Shown here one piece after another: positions 46,243 to 55,596 of a DNA stretch of 64,000 nt (positions are counted from its first letter, which is position 1; the number at the start of each line of letters is the position of its first letter). The translations under genes were made by a program, and so were the position numbers. A model generated the notes under the pieces. The model saw only the letters and a program-made list of their open reading frames with translations, did not search any database and was not told the DNA's origin. The DNA comes from Ignavibacteriaceae bacterium. GTDB taxonomy: Bacteria; Bacteroidota; Ignavibacteria; Ignavibacteriales; Ignavibacteriaceae. The DNA lies in assembly GCA_013360295.1 (NCBI GenBank), contig JABWCL010000023.1, forward strand, positions 1 through 64,000, written 5' to 3'.

Positions 46243-48377
46243 TCTGCCAGGTAGTGAAGCCTGAGGACCTGGAGTTCATCGTAATTCAATTCTTTATCCA
46301 GTGCCTCATACACCGGAGAGAGCATCAGGTCAGGGTGCCGGCGGAATATTTCATAAGCTTTTTCCTTTAGCCGGGAAGCCGCTTTACTTATACCGGGTAA
46401 ACCGTCTCCTCTAAGCCTGTTCCCCATAAGTGTATACTTCAGGAGATGTGACATTACAGTCTGTTGCTTAATATTAAACTCCTTGACCAGGTCATCTATC
46501 CCGCAGCCTCCGTTATATTTCTCCCCGATTATCATTGTCTTTGTCCCTGCGGTATCTTTAGCTTCAGATTTAATGTTATTTGAACCCGCGGCATCAGCGT
46601 GAAGATGTTTACGGATTACTTTTATAAACTCCGGACCATATTTATATAATTTTATCTGTCCGACGCCGCTGATTTTTGAAAATTTCTCTATGGATAGAGG
46701 TGTACTGGCAGCGATCAGCGCTAGTGTAGCATCTGAGAAGATGATATAAGGAGGGACACCTGCTTTGGAAGCGATTTCCTTTCGCCTCTCTTTCAGTTTG
46801 TCAAACAAAACCAGGTCACCCACAGCGACATCTCCCGTACCCTGACTAAACACAGCTTTTTGATTCAGGTACGTAAACACTTTCTCACCCTTAAACAACA
46901 CCCTGTTGCCTGTTTCATTGCATAACAAACCTCCTGTTTCCTCTTTTCTGGAAATCAAACCCATATTCACAAACTGCTGACAAAGATGCTGCCACGTTTT
47001 TATCGGATATTCTTTTCCAACCCCATATACACTCAATTTATCGTGACCGTTATTCAGGATTTTAGCATTTTTAGATCCCGTCAGAATTTCCGCGAGATAC
47101 ACAGCTCCAAATTTCTCCCCGGTTCTTTTGATTGCGGAGAGAAATTTTTGAGCAGGGATCGTCACATCCTCCAGCGAACCCTTATCTCTTACGCAGTGGT
47201 CACAGGCATCACAGGAATCAAGGTTATAGTTTTCCCCGAAATACCTAATAAGTGGTTTTCGACGGCACGACGTCCACTCCGCATACTTCACCATCTGTTT
47301 CAGGTGTTCTTCAGCGACGAGGCGTTCCGTCTCATTCTCCTTTTGATCAATGAAGTATCCGATTTTATTAACATCCGAATAAGAGTACAAAAGCAAACAA
47401 TCAGCTTTAAGCCCATCCCTGCCTGACCGTCCAATTTCCTGGTAATACGATTCAATATTTTTAGGGAGGTCGTAATGAATCACAAACCTGACATTTGATT
47501 TATTAATCCCCATACCAAAGGCAATTGTAGCAATAATAATTTGAGTCTGATCTTTAATAAACTCATCCTGGTTTTTATGTCTTTCCTCATCCTCAAGACC
47601 GGCGTGATAGGGTTTACAGGAATAGCCAAAAGAAGACAATTCATTGGAAAGGCTTTCGACCTGTTTTCGTGAAAAGCAATAAATAATTCCGGGTTGATTT
47701 TTATGTTCCCTCAAAAAATCCAGAGTTTGTTTCAGCGGATCCGTTTTAGGGATGACAGAAAGAAACAGATTTGGGCGGTCAAAGCCGGCGAGGAACTTCT
47801 CAGGGAATTTCAGATTCAGATTCTGAATAATATCATTTTGAACACGCGGAGTAGCGGTAGCAGTAAGTGCAAGGCAGACTGCAGAAGAGAGTCGATTCCT
47901 AAGTGTACCCAATTGCCTATAATCCGGGCGGAAGTCGTGACCCCATTCAGAGATACAATGTGCCTCATCTATAGTAAGGCAATCGATCCTGCTATTCTCA
48001 AGCAGCAAAAGGATCTCACGTTTCGCCAGAGACTCCGGCGCGATATATAGGATTTTACTTTTTCCGGAAACGATTCGGGTAAAATTATCCTTATATTCCT
48101 CTTTTGAAAGCGAGCTATTCAGAAGGGCAGCCTCAACGCCATTCTGTTTCAATTGCCAGACCTGATCCTTCATAAGAGAGATAAGGGGCGAAATAACAAT
48201 AGTCAGTCCCTCAAAGATGAGAGCCGGCAGCTGATAGCACAGAGATTTTCCACCGCCTGTAGGCATAACGACGAGGCTATCTTTTTTCGCCAGAACATTC
48301 TCAATTATCCTTTTCTGGAGAGGGCGGAATTCATTAAAACCAAAAGTTTTTTTTAATACATCCTGAGCTTTATCCAT
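46218..48377 (-). CDS. recQ: ATP-dependent DNA helicase RecQ
   Basis: This 719-residue superfamily 2 helicase acts in recombination and repair. Motifs seen: Walker A MPTGGGKSLC, DEAH in IDEAHCISEWGHDF, and the arginine-finger motif with QEIGRSGRDG. The zinc-binding cysteines are in SCRRKPLIRYF ... CDACDHC, followed by a winged helix and an HRDC domain (about 525-590). A C-terminal helix-turn-helix part follows. I start at the ATG at 48377; a TTG nine codons upstream is open but has no better ribosome site. Confidence 0.95.
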   Translation of the reverse strand: MDKAQDVLKKTFGFNEFRPLQKRIIENVLAKKDSLVVMPTGGGKSLCYQLPALIFEGLTIVISPLISLMKDQVWQLKQNGVEAALLNSSLSKEEYKDNFTRIVSGKSKILYIAPESLAKREILLLLENSRIDCLTIDEAHCISEWGHDFRPDYRQLGTLRNRLSSAVCLALTATATPRVQNDIIQNLNLKFPEKFLAGFDRPNLFLSVIPKTDPLKQTLDFLREHKNQPGIIYCFSRKQVESLSNELSSFGYSCKPYHAGLEDEERHKNQDEFIKDQTQIIIATIAFGMGINKSNVRFVIHYDLPKNIESYYQEIGRSGRDGLKADCLLLYSYSDVNKIGYFIDQKENETERLVAEEHLKQMVKYAEWTSCRRKPLIRYFGENYNLDSCDACDHCVRDKGSLEDVTIPAQKFLSAIKRTGEKFGAVYLAEILTGSKNAKILNNGHDKLSVYGVGKEYPIKTWQHLCQQFVNMGLISRKEETGGLLCNETGNRVLFKGEKVFTYLNQKAVFSQGTGDVAVGDLVLFDKLKERRKEIASKAGVPPYIIFSDATLALIAASTPLSIEKFSKISGVGQIKLYKYGPEFIKVIRKHLHADAAGSNNIKSEAKDTAGTKTMIIGEKYNGGCGIDDLVKEFNIKQQTVMSHLLKYTLMGNRLRGDGLPGISKAASRLKEKAYEIFRRHPDLMLSPVYEALDKELNYDELQVLRLHYLAENPVSPLS

Positions 48378-48428
48378 ACACAAAAATAACAAATTCTCAA
48401 ACAAACATTCACGGAACAGAGTAGGAGT

Positions 48429-48469
48429 TTAAAAATAAAAAAGCCGAAAATCGCTAGAAATCCGGCTTT
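48429..48469 (-). terminator. Intrinsic terminator after tRNA-Gln
   Basis: A 7-bp stem AAAGCCG/CGGCTTT with a 16-base loop is followed on the minus strand by a T-rich run. It lies 6 bases past the tRNA-Gln 3' end and would end that transcript before recQ. Confidence 0.75.
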
Positions 48470-48474
48470 AACCG

Positions 48475-48547
48475 CTGCCCTGCTAGGGGTCGAACCTAGA
48501 CTTTCCTGATCCAGAGTCAGGCGTGTTGCCAATTACACCACAGGGCA
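48475..48547 (-). tRNA. tRNA-Gln (CTG)
   Basis: The 73-base minus-strand cloverleaf has acceptor stem TGCCCTG/CAGGGCA, anticodon stem CCTGA/TCAGG with loop CTCTGGA (anticodon CTG), and T loop GTTCGAC. CCA is not encoded. A terminator follows directly. The 196 bases on its 5' side, up to 48743, are AT-rich and hold no other feature I can call. Confidence 0.95.
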
Positions 48548-48743
48548 ATCTGAATAACAAATATAAGTTTTATTCCGAAAATAAAAAATCACCTAAATAG
48601 AATACTTTAAATTATTCTACTTTCTCCTCCCCGCACTTCTGCCATCACTGCAAATTATTAATCCTTGATTGTTTAATAAATGATACGGATATTAACTGCA
48701 GATGATTTAAATATTTTTTAGTCACATAGTCCGGAGCCCCATC

Positions 48744-49451
48744 ATGACACAAATTGGTTCCTATGAAAAAGCTAAGCGTTATTTTGAATCAAGCGCCCGC
48801 TTGTATGATCAGGATAACAGAACTTTCCGCGGCGGACCCTGCATCACCATCTCGCGCCAGACCGGCTCTGGCAGTGGTAAAATCTCTTCAATAATTGTCG
48901 AGAAATTATCCAGGGAATATACAGATAAAAATTATCCCTGGACGGTATTTGATAAAAACCTAATTGATGAGGTAATAGCAGCTTACAACCTGCCTCCTAA
49001 GCTTAAGGAATACCTTCAGGAAAAGACTTTCCCCGCTCTGCAAACCATGATGAATGAGATGTTTGGCCTGCACCCTTCTCTTGTTGAACTCAAGCATAAA
49101 ACATCCGAATGCATAATGCATATCGCACAGATTGGTTATTGTATCATTATAGGCCGGGGTGCGAATTACGTAACTTCGCATTTGAAGAACTCAATGAGCA
49201 TCCGTTTAATTGCACCACTGGAGAAACGGATAAAACATTTTATGGACAACTACGGATACGATCACAAACAGGCGGCGGAGATAATCAGACAAAGCGATGC
49301 AGAGAAAAAGAAATATTTTCAGACATATTTCAATAAGGACTCCGAAGATCCGATATTTTATGACCTGACCATTAACACCGGTAAGCTTAATTATGAGGAA
49401 TCTGCTGACCAGATTATTGCATTTATTAAACACAGGTTTAAGGATCTTTGA
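48744..49451 (+). CDS. Cytidylate kinase-like family protein
   Basis: This 235-residue protein begins with a P-loop-like ITISRQTGSGSGKISSII near residue 28. It keeps the layout of the cytidylate kinase-like family, which is common in anaerobes and distinct from Cmk: VFDKNLIDE near residue 70, then IIIGRGANYVT near residue 137, and a C-terminal YDLTINTGKL. The true substrate of this family is not settled. It is the first gene of a plus-strand run; the ATG has a CGGAG site. Confidence 0.8.
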   Translation: MTQIGSYEKAKRYFESSARLYDQDNRTFRGGPCITISRQTGSGSGKISSIIVEKLSREYTDKNYPWTVFDKNLIDEVIAAYNLPPKLKEYLQEKTFPALQTMMNEMFGLHPSLVELKHKTSECIMHIAQIGYCIIIGRGANYVTSHLKNSMSIRLIAPLEKRIKHFMDNYGYDHKQAAEIIRQSDAEKKKYFQTYFNKDSEDPIFYDLTINTGKLNYEESADQIIAFIKHRFKDL

Positions 49452-50291
49452 TTGACCTTTAGAAAATTACTTTTTTTCTGTCTGATATCCTTTTATACTG
49501 CCGCGCAGTCCATCGGACCCGTTCAGCGGATGGGTAATTTCAGCGAGGCTGTGGATTTTGTAATCAACGATATTGGATTGATATATGTTGCAGACGGAGG
49601 AACCAATGAAGTCATTCTCTTCGATCCTGGAAATAATGAGGTAAAAAGGGTTGGTGGATATGGCTGGGGTGCATATTCTTTCGCCGAAATCTCCGATATA
49701 TCTTTATCCGGCATTAACGTACTGATAACCGACAGATACAACAAATCGATTAAACTATTCGATAAAGACCTGAATTTTATTTCAGAAATAAAAGGGGGAA
49801 AATATAATAATCAGGAATTCACTTTTAATGACCCCATAGCAGCGACAACAAACCTGAAAGGTGATGTTTATATCCTCGACAGGGGTGAGAAGAGAATTCT
49901 TAAACTTAATGTGTTAAACTCGGATATTACGGGATTCGGAGACCTCGGATCAGGCGTGTTTTCACTTAATGCACCTGACGGTTTTGAAATTGACAGGAAC
50001 AATCTCATATACTGTCTGGACGGCAAAACGATGAAAATCTTTGATGAGTTCGGCACAGGTTTATCATTATATGATCTTGATGAAAAGGGATATCGAATTA
50101 ATTTATCAAAATCGGGGGTCACTCTTACCAAAAATAATTCGATACTGATTCTCTCATTCGAGGCAGAACAGATGAAATCCTTCCGGTTGCAGGTTCCAGA
50201 TCCAGAGGATGCACGAATATCATCCACTGTGTTCAGTAATAAATTATTTATTCTGAATAAAAAGGAAATTGAAGTTTATAATCTCGAGTAG
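49452..50291 (+). CDS. Exported NHL/beta-propeller-like protein
   Basis: A signal peptide (RKLLFFCLISFYTAAQS) precedes about 260 residues of repeated beta blades with the pattern IYVADGGTNEVILFDPGN, ITDRYNKSIKLFD, VYILDRGEKRILKL and IYCLDGKTMKIFDE. This resembles NHL-type six-bladed propellers that bind other proteins or cell-wall parts. No enzyme motif is seen. The TTG start directly follows the kinase-like gene stop, so translation is coupled. Confidence 0.72.
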   Translation: MTFRKLLFFCLISFYTAAQSIGPVQRMGNFSEAVDFVINDIGLIYVADGGTNEVILFDPGNNEVKRVGGYGWGAYSFAEISDISLSGINVLITDRYNKSIKLFDKDLNFISEIKGGKYNNQEFTFNDPIAATTNLKGDVYILDRGEKRILKLNVLNSDITGFGDLGSGVFSLNAPDGFEIDRNNLIYCLDGKTMKIFDEFGTGLSLYDLDEKGYRINLSKSGVTLTKNNSILILSFEAEQMKSFRLQVPDPEDARISSTVFSNKLFILNKKEIEVYNLE

Positions 50292-50736
50292 CCTTACCTT
50301 CCTCAAGAATCACCTTGTGAAAATATTTTTCATTGGAAGCGCGATTTGGCTTCTGATCGTCTTTTCAGATTTTTTACTCCCATCCATACTGCCGGGATTC
50401 CAGAACAATCTGTTCCGTTTTACCGCAAAATCAGTCTGTCATGCTTCTCCGGGTAAGCTCATTTCCGACGGAAGCGGGTCAACCCTAGTATGCGCCAGGT
50501 GCACAGGTATTTATACAGGTGTTTTCGCCGCTGCACTTACAGCCCTTATCCTCTCCTCAGCGATTAAAATTAAATCAAAATACTTCCGGAATGCCTTCTG
50601 GATCGTTACTTCAGTCATGATTTTTGATGTCTTTGCTGATGATTTCGGACTTTACGGATACTCGCATTTCTTTTCATTTATTATCGGTTTGATATGGGGA
50701 CTAATCGTGCAATTTATTATTTTTGAGAAGACATAA
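50269..50736 (+). CDS. DUF2085 membrane protein
   Basis: A protein of 155 residues with three to four membrane helices. The conserved DUF2085 segment is present: SVCHASPGKLI, then LVCARCTGIYTGVF near residue 78, with three Cys and one His that may bind metal. The function of this family is unknown. The TTG at 50269 overlaps the previous gene; an in-frame GTG at 50317 is also possible and would still keep the conserved part. Confidence 0.75.
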   Translation: MKFIISSSLTFLKNHLVKIFFIGSAIWLLIVFSDFLLPSILPGFQNNLFRFTAKSVCHASPGKLISDGSGSTLVCARCTGIYTGVFAAALTALILSSAIKIKSKYFRNAFWIVTSVMIFDVFADDFGLYGYSHFFSFIIGLIWGLIVQFIIFEKT

Positions 50737-50748
50737 AAACAGAATAAT

Positions 50749-51261
50749 GTGAATAAAAAATCAATATTTTTACCATCAATGGTCGCCGCCTACGCAGGGG
50801 CAGTACTAATAACAGTTCCGGGTCTCAAGAATTTCGGATGTTGTCTTATTGTTCCGGCGACAGTAGCGGGAGCAATGTATTTTTACAAAAGACTCAATCC
50901 GGGATTCAATTCTTTTACTCTCAAGGATGCCCTGAAATTTTCTCTTCTGACCGGCTCGCTGGTTGCAATTACACGAAGCCTTATCGATATAGTTCTTTCA
51001 TTCATTTTTAGGAGCAATGATTTTACTGTAACTTTGCCGGAAATGGAGAAGGTACTCAGGGAGATGGCGTTAGGAAATACGGTTGAAGAGGCTATTAAGT
51101 TGCTCAGGGTTATGGCAAGTGATATTGAGAATTCGGGTTTTTCTTTCCTTTATTCATTCTTTTCGATAGCGGGAAATCTTATCCTTGATATTATCTTTGC
51201 GATCCCGGGTGGTTTATTCGCCAGAAACATTTTAAACAAGAGGCAGGATTTAGGTATATGA
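50749..51261 (+). CDS. DUF4199-like membrane protein
   Basis: This 170-residue protein has about four membrane helices. A pair of helices leads into a helical loop (LPEMEKVLREMALGNTVEEA) and a last helix pair. The layout resembles DUF4199 proteins of Bacteroidota, but I see no diagnostic motif. GTG start 12 bases after the DUF2085 gene; its end overlaps the next gene by 4 bases, so the three small membrane genes form one unit. Confidence 0.55.
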   Translation: MNKKSIFLPSMVAAYAGAVLITVPGLKNFGCCLIVPATVAGAMYFYKRLNPGFNSFTLKDALKFSLLTGSLVAITRSLIDIVLSFIFRSNDFTVTLPEMEKVLREMALGNTVEEAIKLLRVMASDIENSGFSFLYSFFSIAGNLILDIIFAIPGGLFARNILNKRQDLGI

Positions 51262-51581
51262 TTGTTGCTCTGATCTTTTTTTTCCATTTCTTCTTTGTTC
51301 TGATTGTTTTCACGAAAAGATGGCAGTCGGAATCGGCGGGTTCCGGGTTTATAAATATGGCGCTTATCGGAATTCTGTTTTCAGTCGGATGGTCAATCAG
51401 TTCCATGATAGCCAAAGCAATACTCCCCCCTAAGGGATTTGGAATTTATTTCGACCGGGATGCATTCAGTTTAACCTTACTGACTATCGGCGAGCTGATA
51501 TTCTACAGAATTTATTACGATGATATCTTTACTGGACGCGATAAGGGAAAACAATCACAGCAAATTGCTCCCGCTGAATAA
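51258..51581 (+). CDS. Small membrane protein of unknown function
   Basis: This 107-residue protein has three hydrophobic segments (about residues 2-18, 33-53 and 67-83) and a polar tail. No family is recognised. The ATG overlaps the stop of the preceding gene (ATGA). Its last 53 bases overlap the 3' end of the opposing tonB gene. It closes the plus-strand run; no terminator is visible, which is expected if the overlap is real. Confidence 0.55.
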   Translation: MIVALIFFFHFFFVLIVFTKRWQSESAGSGFINMALIGILFSVGWSISSMIAKAILPPKGFGIYFDRDAFSLTLLTIGELIFYRIYYDDIFTGRDKGKQSQQIAPAE

Positions 51582-52176
51582 AGCCCTGAGGCAATGGTTC
51601 GAATCTCCATCTTCTTAGTGAATTCATTGCTGAATTTTCCAATCGTGTATCAGCTTTAGTAAGGGGAATAATTGTCCCAACGGAACCATCTGGCAATATT
51701 GAAAAACGAAGCCGTATATCGATGTTTTTACTTACTCCGCCGGGGTATTCCGGAAGATTGTAATTATAAATCTTTCTTCTCCCCCCTCCTCCCCAGTCAA
51801 TATCATAGCCTCCGCCGCCTCCGCCACCAATACCATAGCCATCGCCAAGTCCTTCGCCCGTTCCGTCACTCGGGTTTTCTCTGGATGAACTCTTATTTTT
51901 ACTCGCTTGTTCGGTTGCATCAGCAGAGCTGACTTTTTCGGTCAGTTCCGGATTAACAGTTTCCTCACTTTTTTCCGCAGAGTTCTCTCCACCTCCGGGT
52001 TCGGGATAAAACGGGTTAAAGTCACCTCCTCCGGCACCCTCGCCAAATCCAAAACCGATCTCGATATACTCCGCCTGGGGATTATTTGCCGATGGAGTGT
52101 AATAATACAGCGCAAGGAAAACAAGCGCGTGTAACAGAATGGATATGGTATAAAAATGATTTATCCTAAGACTCAA
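51529..52176 (-). CDS. TonB-family energy transducer
   Basis: This 215-residue protein has an N-terminal membrane helix (about residues 10-26) and a long acidic and glycine-rich periplasmic linker. The C-terminal TonB domain contains YPGGVSKNIDIRLRFSILPDG near residue 145 and ENSAMNSLRRWRFEPLPQG near residue 182. It would couple inner-membrane proton motive force to an outer-membrane partner; ExbB and ExbD are not in this window. TTG start. It is last in a minus-strand module with a SPOR protein and a barrel. Confidence 0.85.
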   Translation of the reverse strand: MSLRINHFYTISILLHALVFLALYYYTPSANNPQAEYIEIGFGFGEGAGGGDFNPFYPEPGGGENSAEKSEETVNPELTEKVSSADATEQASKNKSSSRENPSDGTGEGLGDGYGIGGGGGGGYDIDWGGGGRRKIYNYNLPEYPGGVSKNIDIRLRFSILPDGSVGTIIPLTKADTRLENSAMNSLRRWRFEPLPQGFIQREQFAVIVFPYRVQ

Positions 52177-52188
52177 GTTAGTACCGGT

Positions 52189-53994
52189 TTATTTTATCGT
52201 CTTTGAAAAATCACTGGCTTCTTCGAACGTGTTGAACGTACCTATCCTTACGCGGTACCAAGTTCCTCTGTTGGGGATATCCGCTTCCATAACATAAGCC
52301 GCAATTCCTTTTTCTTTTAATCTCGCGACCTCATTATCAGCTTCAGATTTTCTTTTGGTGGCAAATAATTGTATAACATAAAAATTACCTTCTCGGAATA
52401 TATTCCCTTTTACTAAGTAAGATGAATTTTGTTCCGTTGAAACACTCTTCTTTTCAGCAACAGGCGGAGTATTTTTTATCTCCGAACGCATTTCAGGTTT
52501 TTCTTTATTCACATCCAAAGCAATAGGCTGAACTTCCTTTGTTGTCTGCTCAGGCGGTTCGGACTCGGAGACAGACGGAGGAGGTAATTTAGATCCATCC
52601 TCTTCTTTCTCCACGCTTCCTGCACCGGGATATGGGTAACTCACAGGGATATCATAATCTCTTTCAATAACTGTCGGAACGACCTTAATCTCATAAACAA
52701 TTTCTTTTTCTTTTGTTTCAAAATAAGGTTTGAGAAAGGAGGGTATTCCGTAATTATTGTAATATACAAACGATGCGACAGCGACGCAAAGAATGGCGAA
52801 TAAGACGTAACCGGTTTTCCCGCTTTTCTGTACTTCTCCGCCGGAGTAGTATTTCTTCTTATCCGCGCTCTTGAAAGGAGATGTTAAGAGATCAACTCCG
52901 CGTCTTTTACGCGGCAACTCCTGCACCTGGGCGTTAACGGTAAAAGCTGCCCCTTCAAGACCAGAATTATCTTCTTCACCCTCTTCGGGGAATAAACCTG
53001 ATTGTTCAGAAGAATCTTCCGGACTATCTTCTTCTGCCTTTTTTTCCGTTGGCGGAGTGATAAGCGTCGCCGTTAATACATTTTGGGCTAATGATTTTTT
53101 AAAAATCATATCGAAGTTTTGTGCATCCTCTGAGACAGGAATCTCATTCGTATTGGCAAAACCTGAAGGAGTATCTTCTTCTGTGAGTTCGCTCAGGTCG
53201 ATTTTAAGTTCTTTGGTCTGCTGAGACGGAGAGTCAGTAACTTTCCAGGCACTGAATTCTTCCTCAACCAGATCTTCGAAAGTAATATTATCCTCGACTA
53301 GTTTATCCTGCGCTACGTGGAGTACATCATTTGGTTCTTCAAAATTATCCGGACTTGCCTCCCAGAATGATCTGTCATTTTCGATCGCACTGAGTATTCG
53401 GTTTTCATCCAATTCCTTGGTCCAGTCATCACCAAATTTCCAGTTATTTACAGAAGTACCCTCTTCCTCCTTCACATCCGGTATAATATTGGGAGTTTGA
53501 ATTTCAAGTTTGGTATTTCTGCGCGAAATCTCGATCACTTTATTATCACGCAGAAATTCACCGTTCCCCAGAATTTCTTCAGTTTTAAAATCAAATAATT
53601 TCTCCAGTTCTTCAGGCTGGTGTAGAAGTGACTTTTCACTGAACTGAACAGGATTGAGCGGTATAACCGGTTTGCTGATACTGAGGCTCAGGAGAGAATC
53701 AATTTCATCTTTTTTTCTGAACGGAGTTTCTGGAACTCCGAATACAAGGACATCCCTGGTGAAGTCATTCTTCTCCGAAAATAATATGGCTTTAAATCCC
53801 TTTTGGACGGAAGGTTGAACTTTACCCTTAAGAGTCTGTAGCTTAAAATATCCCAGATTTTTTAGGTAAAATACATCGTTCTCGATGAGAACCTCCGTAA
53901 GCTTCCTCAGGAATACCTCGGCAAAATCTTTAAGATTTAACTCCGGTACTCCGACGTTACTGGCAAGGCTTCTTATGACGTCAATTCTTAACAT
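52189..53994 (-). CDS. HU-like domain / transmembrane / SPOR domain protein
   Basis: Residues 1-80 look like the HU/IHF-like domain found at the N-terminus of some Bacteroidota SPOR proteins (FAEVFLRKLTEVLIENDVFY, then LGYFKLQTLKGK). A long acidic, low-complexity cytoplasmic region follows, then one membrane helix (about 399-416, GYVLFAILCVAVASFVYY) and a Pro/Glu-rich periplasmic stretch. A C-terminal SPOR domain (about 525-601, FYVIQLFATKRKSEADNEV) ends the protein. SPOR domains bind denuded peptidoglycan at division sites. The protein would connect the cytoplasm to the wall. Confidence 0.82.
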   Translation of the reverse strand: MLRIDVIRSLASNVGVPELNLKDFAEVFLRKLTEVLIENDVFYLKNLGYFKLQTLKGKVQPSVQKGFKAILFSEKNDFTRDVLVFGVPETPFRKKDEIDSLLSLSISKPVIPLNPVQFSEKSLLHQPEELEKLFDFKTEEILGNGEFLRDNKVIEISRRNTKLEIQTPNIIPDVKEEEGTSVNNWKFGDDWTKELDENRILSAIENDRSFWEASPDNFEEPNDVLHVAQDKLVEDNITFEDLVEEEFSAWKVTDSPSQQTKELKIDLSELTEEDTPSGFANTNEIPVSEDAQNFDMIFKKSLAQNVLTATLITPPTEKKAEEDSPEDSSEQSGLFPEEGEEDNSGLEGAAFTVNAQVQELPRKRRGVDLLTSPFKSADKKKYYSGGEVQKSGKTGYVLFAILCVAVASFVYYNNYGIPSFLKPYFETKEKEIVYEIKVVPTVIERDYDIPVSYPYPGAGSVEKEEDGSKLPPPSVSESEPPEQTTKEVQPIALDVNKEKPEMRSEIKNTPPVAEKKSVSTEQNSSYLVKGNIFREGNFYVIQLFATKRKSEADNEVARLKEKGIAAYVMEADIPNRGTWYRVRIGTFNTFEEASDFSKTIK

Positions 53995-54006
53995 TGTTAA
54001 GAGCGA

Positions 54007-55596
54007 TTACCAATTAAATGTAAATCCGGCTTCAACACTTCTTCCTGGCTCCAGGTAGTTGTAAAAATAATAATATTTTTGATCTAATAAGTTAGATACA
54101 TTTATGTTTAAAGTAAAGATATCTGAAATGGAATAATTTGCTCCCAGAGAAAGGTTATAAGACGGATCAATTTTGCTTAGATCTCTGGTTGTATAAAAAT
54201 AAGGCGCCTTATACAAGAGAGCAATTGAAGTCTCAAAACCGCTCAAGGGGTTGATTGTGTAACTGATTGTCGAACTAAACGGATATACCCCCCTCACTTC
54301 GCCGCCGGACACAGTCTGGAACGAGTTCACTTCAACATCAGTATGAATCGATCCAAGAGAGCCCAAATGAAGTGAAAAATCAAAACTCACCTTCTTCCCC
54401 GTTATATCATCCCTTCCGGGAAAGAATGCAGAGGTGCTGTCATTATAATCAATAAACACATATCCCTTTTCCTCTATATCGCTAAGAGTAAGAAGTGCGC
54501 ATAACGTGCGGGGCAACTCATACTTCAGGAACACTGAAATGTTCTTCTCGGTCAGTGAAGTAAGATCAGCAGGAAGAAAAAGATTCATGTACTTATTGTT
54601 CCGGATGAGTTGAGCATTATTACGGAAATTGTGCTGACTGGAGTAATCCGCTCCTATTTCAAACTCTTTGAAGACCCTGAACCGGATTGAGGATAAAGGA
54701 GATATTTTTGTATCCGTCGAGTTCCTACTGAGGATCGCTCCTCCGGAAACAGATAACAGATCGCTAGCCATTCCGGTGAGACTGCCTTTTAGCAATAGAA
54801 ACTGATTCTGGATAATACTCGAAGTAATGGTCTCTTTATTTACGTAAAACTCACCATCTACGTCCATCCTAAAATTAGCAAAATGAAGCCCAAACTGCGA
54901 ATTCAGCAAAGTAACATTACTGTTAAAGCTTTCCTCTTTTATAATAGTGCTTCTGTTCTCCGCCGAAACACTTAAAAAGAAAGGAGAATGCTTCCCTTTC
55001 TGAAATTTTACGTCAATATCATAGAACTTTAAGTTTCTTTCTGTCAGTGGATTTGAATAGCCGTAAAGCTTGTACTTGCTATAGTGAGTGTTTAATCCTG
55101 AAGACATGAAAATATCGGAAAAGAAACCTTTTGCATCATACGGATAGTAATTCAACCTGGCAAATGTACCGGTAAAGAATTGTTCACTGTTCTCAATAAA
55201 AGCTTTCGAATTGTATCCGTTAACACCCGCGTTAGCAGTGAGTTCCCTGGTTATGTACATCAGGTCAGCATTCAAAGTTGGAGTCTTAATATTTCCAAAT
55301 CCTAATTCCACTTCACCCTTAAACTGAGGATTAAAACTATAAACGGGCAATTCAAGCTCTTTGAATGCAGGCTTGAACTCCCTCCGGGAAAACTTGATCG
55401 GCTTGAAGACCGGATTGAAATTGCTTGCAGGTAAGACTGGTGTAAGTTGAATATCAAGCTTTTGAACTACGGGAAGTTCGACAACATCTTTGCCTGTTAT
55501 GACAAAAGTCGGGAGCTCAACACCGCCTGGGCGTTCACCTTCCTGCGCGAATAAAAAATGAGTAGCCAATAAAATAAATGATACAATATATTTCAT
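54007..55596 (-). CDS. Outer-membrane beta-barrel with a TonB-box-like start and no visible plug
   Basis: The 529-residue protein has a signal peptide and then LPTFVITGKDVVELP (about residues 28-42), which resembles the TonB box and strand that open TonB-dependent receptors. A plug domain would be expected next; instead there are about 50 residues of linker, and from about residue 95 amphipathic strands up to the final VEAGFTFNW. The last strand has the receptor-like pattern NVSNLLDQKYYYFYNYLEPGR. It is shorter than normal receptors. The ATG overlaps the stop of the upstream TPR gene. Confidence 0.72.
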   Translation of the reverse strand: MKYIVSFILLATHFLFAQEGERPGGVELPTFVITGKDVVELPVVQKLDIQLTPVLPASNFNPVFKPIKFSRREFKPAFKELELPVYSFNPQFKGEVELGFGNIKTPTLNADLMYITRELTANAGVNGYNSKAFIENSEQFFTGTFARLNYYPYDAKGFFSDIFMSSGLNTHYSKYKLYGYSNPLTERNLKFYDIDVKFQKGKHSPFFLSVSAENRSTIIKEESFNSNVTLLNSQFGLHFANFRMDVDGEFYVNKETITSSIIQNQFLLLKGSLTGMASDLLSVSGGAILSRNSTDTKISPLSSIRFRVFKEFEIGADYSSQHNFRNNAQLIRNNKYMNLFLPADLTSLTEKNISVFLKYELPRTLCALLTLSDIEEKGYVFIDYNDSTSAFFPGRDDITGKKVSFDFSLHLGSLGSIHTDVEVNSFQTVSGGEVRGVYPFSSTISYTINPLSGFETSIALLYKAPYFYTTRDLSKIDPSYNLSLGANYSISDIFTLNINVSNLLDQKYYYFYNYLEPGRSVEAGFTFNW

